From positions 4,712,001 through 4,776,000 of the forward strand of contig NZ_OY726398.1 in NCBI RefSeq assembly GCF_963378105.1: DNA of 64,000 nucleotides. The letters run 5' to 3'. The notes under the pieces are model-generated. The model ran no database searches. It saw nothing but the letters and a program-made list of their open reading frames with translations, and was not told the DNA's origin. This DNA comes from Mycolicibacter sp. MU0102 (GTDB lineage Bacteria > Actinomycetota > Actinomycetes > Mycobacteriales > Mycobacteriaceae). Numbering within the stretch: the first letter of the stretch is position 1; every line of letters starts with the position of its first letter. The translations under genes and the position numbers were made by a program. Positions 59,381-64,000 of this stretch are shown one piece after another.

Positions 59381-59986
59381 TCAGTTGCGGCTGATGTCGA
59401 TCGGGTGGGTGGCCAACAGCGCGGTGGGCCACGGCTGCCGACGCAGCGCTCGTCCCCACAGGTCGACTCGCGGCGGCACCATCACATCCGACGGCAGCGC
59501 CGAGAGCACGATCCAGTCATCGCGCTCGATCTCGCCCTCCAGCTGGCCGATGGTCCAACCCGCATAGCCGGCGAAGATCCGCACACCCTCCACATGCGGT
59601 GCGATGGTTTCGGGGTCCGCATCGAGATCGACCATCACCAGCCGACCGTCGATGTGCCGCAGACCGGGCACACCGTGGGGCTCGACGCCGACCCGCAACA
59701 GCCCGACGCACAGGGCGGCGTCGCGCTTCACCGGTCCGCCGATGAACATCGTTTTGGGTTTGGCGGCCAGCTCGGACCACTGCGGCAGCACGTTGTAGAC
59801 GGCGGTCTCACTGGGGCGGTTGAGTACCACGCCCAAGGTTCCACCGTCGTTGTGCTCGACCACGTAGATCACGGTGCGGCGAAACGTGGGTTCGAGCAGA
59901 TCAGTGTTGGCCAACAGCAGCGTGCCGGCCCGTACCCGATGCGCAGCGGGCGCGACATAGTCCTCGGGGTCTTCGGGTTGGGCCAT
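59381..59986 (-). CDS. YqgE/AlgH-family protein, Rv0038 homologue
   Basis: The 201-residue protein has the YqgE hallmarks: RVRAGTLLLANTDLLEPTFRRTVIYVVEHNDGGTLGVVLNRPSE, FIGGPVKRDAALC and RIFAGYAGWTIGQLEGEIERDDW. ATG 59986 (MAQPED) gives the normal family length; the reading frame is open further upstream, but that part has no homology and overlaps the MFS gene. The biochemical role of the family is unresolved. It is convergent with the Cys-rich membrane gene and divergent from the MFS gene. Confidence 0.93.
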   Translation of the reverse strand: MAQPEDPEDYVAPAAHRVRAGTLLLANTDLLEPTFRRTVIYVVEHNDGGTLGVVLNRPSETAVYNVLPQWSELAAKPKTMFIGGPVKRDAALCVGLLRVGVEPHGVPGLRHIDGRLVMVDLDADPETIAPHVEGVRIFAGYAGWTIGQLEGEIERDDWIVLSALPSDVMVPPRVDLWGRALRRQPWPTALLATHPIDISRN

Positions 59987-60115
59987 TTTTCCATCATGAC
60001 ACCCGCCGCCGTCATCCGTGTTGAGCTGTGCCGAACATCGGCCGACCCGCAATATTTGTAGGCTGGTTTGGGGCCGGTGCCGCAGTGACAGCCGCCCGAG
60101 TCTGGAAGAGGTTCT

Positions 60116-61423
60116 GTGGTGGACAACCGCGCACCCGCGACACTGTGGCGGTCGGCGCGCGGCCTGCCAGGGTTCCGCAGACTGCTGGAACTGCGGGCCG
60201 CCAGCCAATTCGGCGACGGCCTGTTCCAAGCCGGGCTGGCCGGAGCGCTGCTGTTCAACCCGGACCGGGCCGCTTCCCCGTGGGCGATCGCGGGCGCTTT
60301 CGCCGTGCTGTTCCTGCCGTATTCGGTGCTGGGGCCGTTCGCCGGCGCGCTGCTGGACCGCTGGGATCGTCGCCAGGTGATGGTGGTGGCCAACCTCGCC
60401 CGGCTGGTGCTGGTGCTCGGGATCGCGGCTCTGCTCGCTGTCGGCTCCGGTGACCTGCCGGTGCTGTGCGCGGCACTGATCGCCAACGGGTTCACCCGGT
60501 TCATCGCCTCGGGGCTGTCGGCGGCGCTGCCGCACGTGGTGCCGCGCGAGCAGGTCGTGACGATGAACGCCGTGGCGATCGCCACCGGTGCGGTGGCCGC
60601 CTTTTTGGGCGCCAACTTCATGCTGCTGCCGCGCTGGCTGATCGGTTCCGACGACCGCGGTGCGGCGTCGATCATCGCGGCCGTAGCCATCCCAGTCGCG
60701 ATCGCCCTGGTGCTCTCGCTGCGCTTCGAAGCCCACGTGCTCGGTCCGGACGACACCAAGCGGGCGATCCACGGCTCGGTGCTCTATGCGGTGACGACGG
60801 GCTGGATGCACGGCATCCGGACGGTGCGCGACCGGCCCACGGTGGCCGCCACCCTTTCCGGACTGGCCGCGCACCGGATGGCCTTCGGTATCAACACCCT
60901 GGTGGTGCTGGTGCTGGTCCGGCACGTCGGCGAGCACACGGTGTCCGGCTTGGGCACCACGGCGTTGTTCGTCGCCTCGGCCGGCGCCGGGTCATTTCTG
61001 GCCACGGTGCTGACCCCGCCGGCGGTGCACCGCTGGGGCCGCTACGCCACCACCAACGGTGCCCTGGCGGCGGCTGCGGTCATCCAACTGGCCGCCGTCG
61101 GGCTGTACCTACCGGTACTGGTGTTGTGCGGATTTCTGCTCGGAGTCGCCGGGCAGGTGGTCAAGCTCTGCGCCGACACCGCCATGCAGATTGACGTCGA
61201 CGACGCCCTGCGCGGACATGTTTTTGCGGTACAGGATTCGCTGTTCTGGGTGTCGTTCATTGCCGCTGTGGCCGGCGCCGCGGCGCTGATTCCCCCCGAC
61301 GGGCAGGCGCCGTCGCTGATCGTGGCCGGCACCCTGCTGTATCTGGTCGGTCTGGCCGGGCACGCGTTCATCGGGCGGCGCCGCGAACCGGTGGGCCTAA
61401 AGTACGAGCATGGCCGAAACTGA
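60116..61423 (+). CDS. MFS transporter, Rv0037c homologue
   Basis: This 435-residue major-facilitator protein has about 12 membrane segments. The loop motif is LLDRWDRRQVMVVAN (motif A form, GxLaDrxGrr) between helices 2 and 3. N-terminal ASQFGDGLFQAGLAGALLF and the mid-protein FIASGLSAALPHVVPREQ are typical of drug- or metabolite-efflux MFS members. The start is GTG 60116 or GTG 60119; GAAGAGG is 4-7 nt upstream. It overlaps the next gene by 14 bp, so they are co-transcribed. The substrate is unknown. Confidence 0.88.
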   Translation: MVDNRAPATLWRSARGLPGFRRLLELRAASQFGDGLFQAGLAGALLFNPDRAASPWAIAGAFAVLFLPYSVLGPFAGALLDRWDRRQVMVVANLARLVLVLGIAALLAVGSGDLPVLCAALIANGFTRFIASGLSAALPHVVPREQVVTMNAVAIATGAVAAFLGANFMLLPRWLIGSDDRGAASIIAAVAIPVAIALVLSLRFEAHVLGPDDTKRAIHGSVLYAVTTGWMHGIRTVRDRPTVAATLSGLAAHRMAFGINTLVVLVLVRHVGEHTVSGLGTTALFVASAGAGSFLATVLTPPAVHRWGRYATTNGALAAAAVIQLAAVGLYLPVLVLCGFLLGVAGQVVKLCADTAMQIDVDDALRGHVFAVQDSLFWVSFIAAVAGAAALIPPDGQAPSLIVAGTLLYLVGLAGHAFIGRRREPVGLKYEHGRN

Positions 61424-62183
61424 ATCGATCGTCGCCGATCTGAGCGCCGAAAGCGACGAGCTCGACGACCTAGTCGCCCCACTTGCCGACAGTCAGTGGG
61501 GCACGCCCACGCCGGCGGCGGGCTGGTCGATCGCTCATCAGATCGGTCATCTGCTGTGGACCGATCGGGTGTCGCTGACCGCCATCACAGACGAGGCAGG
61601 TTTTGCTGCCGCACTCACCGACGCGATGAAGGATCCGGCCGGCTTCGTCGACGCCGCCGCCGCCGAACTGGCCCAGCTGCCGCCGGCCGAGCTGTTGGCC
61701 GACTGGCGCTCCACCCGCGCGAAGCTGCACCAGGAGCTGCTCGGCGTGGCTGACGGCCGCAAGCTGCCGTGGTTCGGCCCGCCGATGAGCGCGGCCTCGA
61801 TGGCCACTGCTCGGCTGATGGAGACCTGGGCGCATGGCCTGGACGTGGCCGACGCCCTCGGGGTGCGCCGGCGCCCCACGGCCCGGTTGCGATCGATCGC
61901 CCATCTGGGGGTGCGGACCCGGGATTTCGCCTTCACGGTGCACAACCTGACCCCGCCGGCGGAACCGTTTCACGTGGAACTTCACGCTCCCGAGGGCGGA
62001 GTGTGGGCATGGGGCCCGGTGAACGCCGAACAGCGGGTGACCGGAACCGCCGAGGATTTCTGCTTTTTGGTGACGCAGCGGCGTGCGCTGGCCGACCTGG
62101 ACATCACCGCCCACGGCGACGACGCGCAGCGCTGGTTGGAGATCGCCCAAGCCTTCGCGGGGCCTCCCGGCTCCGGTCGATGA
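61410..62183 (+). CDS. TIGR03084-type metal-binding protein (DinB/mycothiol maleylpyruvate isomerase fold), Rv0036c homologue
   Basis: The 257-residue protein has a four-helix DinB-like N-terminal bundle. Its metal ligands are visible as His in WSIAHQIGHLLWTDRVS and His/Asp in METWAHGLDVADALG. This is the arrangement of mycothiol-dependent maleylpyruvate isomerase relatives. The C-terminal ~100 residues form a second, SCP2-like domain. It corresponds to Rv0036c, of unknown substrate. The ATG lies inside the end of the MFS gene. Its TGA stop falls within the first unit of the 51-bp tandem repeat, overlapping the ATG of the repeat-encoded ORF (ATGA). Confidence 0.85.
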   Translation: MAETESIVADLSAESDELDDLVAPLADSQWGTPTPAAGWSIAHQIGHLLWTDRVSLTAITDEAGFAAALTDAMKDPAGFVDAAAAELAQLPPAELLADWRSTRAKLHQELLGVADGRKLPWFGPPMSAASMATARLMETWAHGLDVADALGVRRRPTARLRSIAHLGVRTRDFAFTVHNLTPPAEPFHVELHAPEGGVWAWGPVNAEQRVTGTAEDFCFLVTQRRALADLDITAHGDDAQRWLEIAQAFAGPPGSGR

Positions 62184-62322
62184 GCGCTCGCGCGAAGAGA
62201 GCCGGAGCCGAATCAGCCGAGCTCCGGTCGATGAGCGCTTGCGCGAAGAGAGCCGGAGCCGAATCAGCACGGCTCCGGTCGATGAGCGCTCGCGCGAAGA
62301 GAGCCGGAGCCGAATCAGCCGA
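62170..62322 (+). repeat. Three 51-bp tandem repeats plus a partial fourth, MIRU-like
   Basis: Units start at 62170, 62221 and 62272, each beginning GCTCCGGTCGATGAGCGC and nearly identical (2-3 differences). A fourth, diverged partial copy runs from 62323 to about 62340. The 51-bp length is 17 codons, so reading frames are kept. Each unit contains GCTCCGG and CCGGAGC arms that could form a hairpin, and an ATGA. The array begins in the last codons of the upstream gene and supplies its stop, the layout described for mycobacterial interspersed repetitive units. Confidence 0.85.
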
Positions 62323-62416
62323 GCTCCGGTCGATGAGCGCGCCAGCGCGAAGCGAGACCCGGCCGCATGTCGCCGAGTTCAGGATTTCCGGATCGGCCGT
62401 TCGTCGATACCCCTAG
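62180..62416 (+). CDS. Repeat-encoded small ORF, translationally coupled to the upstream gene
   Basis: The ATG at 62180 overlaps the upstream TGA (ATGA) and opens a 78-codon frame. It encodes a 17-residue repeat (MSARAKRAGAESAELRS) three times, then a unique tail ending SGSAVRRYP. It is basic and Ala-rich with no known fold. It could be a by-product of the repeat array; in MIRU elements such small ORFs bridge the genes of an operon. Expression is not shown by the sequence alone. Confidence 0.35.
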   Translation: MSARAKRAGAESAELRSMSACAKRAGAESARLRSMSARAKRAGAESAELRSMSAPARSETRPHVAEFRISGSAVRRYP

Positions 62417-62428
62417 ATGTCCGGAAGT

Positions 62429-62959
62429 TCACAGCGCGGTGGCGCCATCGGCGGCGCCGTCACCATCGGCATCGATGAGCTTGACGTTCCAGCGTCCGTC
62501 GCCATCGGTGTCGACGTAGGCGGCCTCATAGCCTCCCGCGCCATTGCCGATCAGTACCCGATCAGCCCGACCGTCGCCGTCGGAGTCCACCAGCCGGTCG
62601 TTGACCCGTCCGTCGCCGTCGAAATCCACCAAGGGGCCGCCCGTGTGCTCGACGTTGTCGAGGCCCACCCAACGCAGCCCGCCCGATCGGTCTGCTGAGC
62701 CCGCCGTGGCGCCGTGCCCCCAGGTGCCAGAGCCGTCGTCGATGAAGGAGGCCTCGGGGGTGCCGTCGTCGTCGAGGTCCAGCAGGAGGTGGTCGGCCAC
62801 CCCGTCCCCATCGAGATCCACCAGCGCGTCGTCGCGCAGTCCGTCCCCGTCGAAATCGAGGCTGATCGCGTCGGCGAACCCGTCCCCGTCAAGATCCAAG
62901 TCGGGGGTGCCGGTCCACATGGTGGCCGTGCCGTCCCCGTCGCCCAGGCAGTAGTCCAT
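62429..62959 (-). CDS. Aspartate-rich DxDGDG (calcium-type) repeat protein, Rv3906c homologue by position
   Basis: The 176-residue protein is built of about eight repeats of the form (L/V)D.DGDG..(D/N): DLDGDGFADA, DFDGDGLRDD, DLDGDGVADH, DLDDDGTPEA, DFDGDGRVND, DSDGDGRADR, DTDGDGRWN and DADGDGAADG. These resemble thrombospondin type 3 or EF-hand loops and should bind calcium. No signal peptide is seen at ATG 62959. It lies 25 bp after pcnA in the same direction, as Rv3906c does after pcnA in M. tuberculosis; Rv3906c has been annotated only as hypothetical to my knowledge. Confidence 0.8.
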   Translation of the reverse strand: MDYCLGDGDGTATMWTGTPDLDLDGDGFADAISLDFDGDGLRDDALVDLDGDGVADHLLLDLDDDGTPEASFIDDGSGTWGHGATAGSADRSGGLRWVGLDNVEHTGGPLVDFDGDGRVNDRLVDSDGDGRADRVLIGNGAGGYEAAYVDTDGDGRWNVKLIDADGDGAADGATAL

Positions 62960-62984
62960 ACCCTGCTCAGACGCGGCGCTGCAG

Positions 62985-64000
62985 CTATCGGTTCCCCTGC
63001 GTCTGCCACCACGACAGCAGCTCGGCCGTCGCCTCCTCGCGCGTCAACGGGCCGCGCTCCAGGCGCAACTCCTTGAGATAGCTCCATGCGCGGCCCACCT
63101 GCGGGCCCGCCGGGATATCGAGCAGCTCCATGATCTCGTTGCCGTCCAGGTCCGGCCGCACCCGCTGCAGGTCTTCCTGCTCGGCCAGCACTGCGATTCG
63201 CTCTTCGAGCTGGTCGTAGCTGGCCTGCAGGCGCGCCGCGCGCCGCTTGTTGCGAGTGGTGCAGTCCGCCCGGACCAGCTTGTGCAGCCGTGCCAGCAGC
63301 GGTCCGGCGTCGGTTACGTAGCGCCGCACCGCCGAGTCTGTCCACTTGCCGTCGCCATAGCCGTGGAACCGCAGGTGCAGGTAGACCAGCTGGGACACGT
63401 CGTCGACCATCTGCTTGGAGTAGCGCAGCGCGCGCATCCGTTTCCGGGCCATCTTCGCGCCGACCACCTCGTGGTGGTGAAAACTGACGCCCCCGTCAGT
63501 TTCGTGCCGGCGGGTGGCCGGCTTGCCGATGTCGTGTAGCAATGCCGCCCAGCGCAGGACCAAATCGGGACCGTCATCCTCCAGGTCGATCGCCTGTCGC
63601 AGCACGGTCAACGAATGCTGGTAGACGTCCTTGTGCTGGTGATGCTCGTCGATCGCCATCCGCATGCCGCCCACCTCGGGCAGCACCACATCGCCCATTC
63701 CGGTGGCCACCATCAGATCCAGGCCGGCCACCGGGTCGGCGCCTACCAGCAGCTTGTCCAATTCGGCAGCCACGCGTTCAGCGGTGATGCGACCGAGCTC
63801 TGGCGCCATGTCCTCGATCGCGGCGCGAACCCGCGGCGCCACCGTGAAGCCGAGCTGGGAAACGAACCGGGCGGCGCGCAACATCCGGAGCGGGTCGTCG
63901 CCAAAGGAAACCTGCGGTGCGGTCGGTGTGTCGAGCACACCGGCCCGCAACGCCGCTAGGCCGCCGAGCGGGTCAAGGAATTCCCCCGGTCCGGCCGCGG
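62985..64000 (-). CDS. pcnA: CCA tRNA nucleotidyltransferase / PcnA (5' end beyond the window)
   Basis: About 338 C-terminal residues are in the window; the N-terminal nucleotidyltransferase start lies past 64000. Visible parts are EFLDPLGGLAALRAGVLDTP and the RNA-binding block GDDPLRMLRAARFVSQLGF. They also include an HD phosphohydrolase domain (LLHDIGKPATRRH) with SFHHHEVVGAKMARKRMRALRYS, and a helical tail ending ELLSWWQTQGNR. The enzyme adds or repairs the CCA end of tRNAs. Fusion with an HD domain is normal for actinobacterial PcnA. It is followed by the Asp-rich repeat gene. Confidence 0.95.
   Translation of the reverse strand, partial: AAGPGEFLDPLGGLAALRAGVLDTPTAPQVSFGDDPLRMLRAARFVSQLGFTVAPRVRAAIEDMAPELGRITAERVAAELDKLLVGADPVAGLDLMVATGMGDVVLPEVGGMRMAIDEHHQHKDVYQHSLTVLRQAIDLEDDGPDLVLRWAALLHDIGKPATRRHETDGGVSFHHHEVVGAKMARKRMRALRYSKQMVDDVSQLVYLHLRFHGYGDGKWTDSAVRRYVTDAGPLLARLHKLVRADCTTRNKRRAARLQASYDQLEERIAVLAEQEDLQRVRPDLDGNEIMELLDIPAGPQVGRAWSYLKELRLERGPLTREEATAELLSWWQTQGNR

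Noticed and set aside
59987..60937. N-terminal extension of the YqgE ORF upstream of 59986
   Set aside because: Antisense to the MFS gene and without homology; ATG 59986 gives the normal YqgE length.
62170..62366. CRISPR array
   Set aside because: Repeats are directly adjacent without spacers and are coding in frame; no cas genes.

Overview
The window is chromosomal DNA from a member of the Mycobacteriaceae. It has high GC, GTG/ATG starts, many apparently leaderless genes (TANNNT box 6-8 nt before the start codon), PE-PPE-domain hydrolases, MmpL/PapA/Pks/FadD lipid genes, and a gene order close to that near the M. tuberculosis origin (recalled, not searched: dnaB, rplI, rpsR1, ssb, rpsF, Rv0051, ponA1, Rv0049, Rv0048c, Rv0047c, ino1, Rv0045c, Rv0044c, Rv0042c, leuS, mtc28, Rv0039c to Rv0036c, then Rv3906c/pcnA). 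The species cannot be fixed from the sequence. I see no tRNA, rRNA, CRISPR array or intact insertion sequence.

Layout. 0.2-8.7 kb: two tandem secreted PE-PPE-domain hydrolases, a beta-lactamase-like lipoprotein, a CobW-family GTPase, a VOC protein, an MpaB-type protein, an alpha/beta hydrolase and a crotonase. 8.7-9.6 kb: sparse, with one doubtful small ORF. 9.6-14.2 kb: dnaB, with a 337-residue class 3 intein in its P-loop, and the rpsF-ssb-rpsR-rplI operon. 14.3-16.6 kb: three secreted or lipoprotein PknH-type sensor-domain paralogues. 16.7-31.3 kb: a complete acyltrehalose-type lipid locus, fadD(FAAL)-gap-chp facing mmpL-papA-pks. It resembles the sulfolipid, polyacyltrehalose and trehalose polyphleate loci. 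FAAL would load the Pks, PapA would esterify trehalose, MmpL/GAP would export the product and Chp would finish acylation outside the membrane. The block lies between genes (rpsF and Rv0051 homologues) that are near neighbours in M. tuberculosis.

31.4-38.5 kb: a GT87-type mannosyltransferase, two tandem full-length class A PBPs (ponA1 type) and a DUF5318 protein. 38.6-46.8 kb: a DUF1707 protein, PadR, ino1, hydrolase, F420-type oxidoreductase, a polar amino-acid ABC system with a binding protein fused to the permease, MarR and an SDR. 46.8-54.9 kb: a class III adenylyl cyclase, five more sensor-domain paralogues, three overlapping small membrane-anchored genes, and a multi-pass membrane protein whose ORF runs 252 bp into the last of these from the opposite strand. 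54.9-62.2 kb: leuS, mtc28-like, a membrane protein with a Cys-rich tail, yqgE, an MFS transporter and a TIGR03084-type protein. 62.2-64 kb: a 51-bp in-frame tandem repeat coupled to the preceding stop codon, a protein of DxDGDG repeats, and pcnA running off the window end.

The most unusual points are: the lipid-locus Pks lacks the ketoreductase catalytic Tyr and Asn and has Glu for the dehydratase Asp; its mmpL partner has a near-perfect Shine-Dalgarno sequence placed before an ATC codon instead of a canonical start; the DnaB intein keeps the cysteines linked to redox control in M. smegmatis; eight sensor-domain paralogues lie in two clusters; and there is a coding 51-bp minisatellite. All family assignments are from reading motifs by eye; no database search was run.
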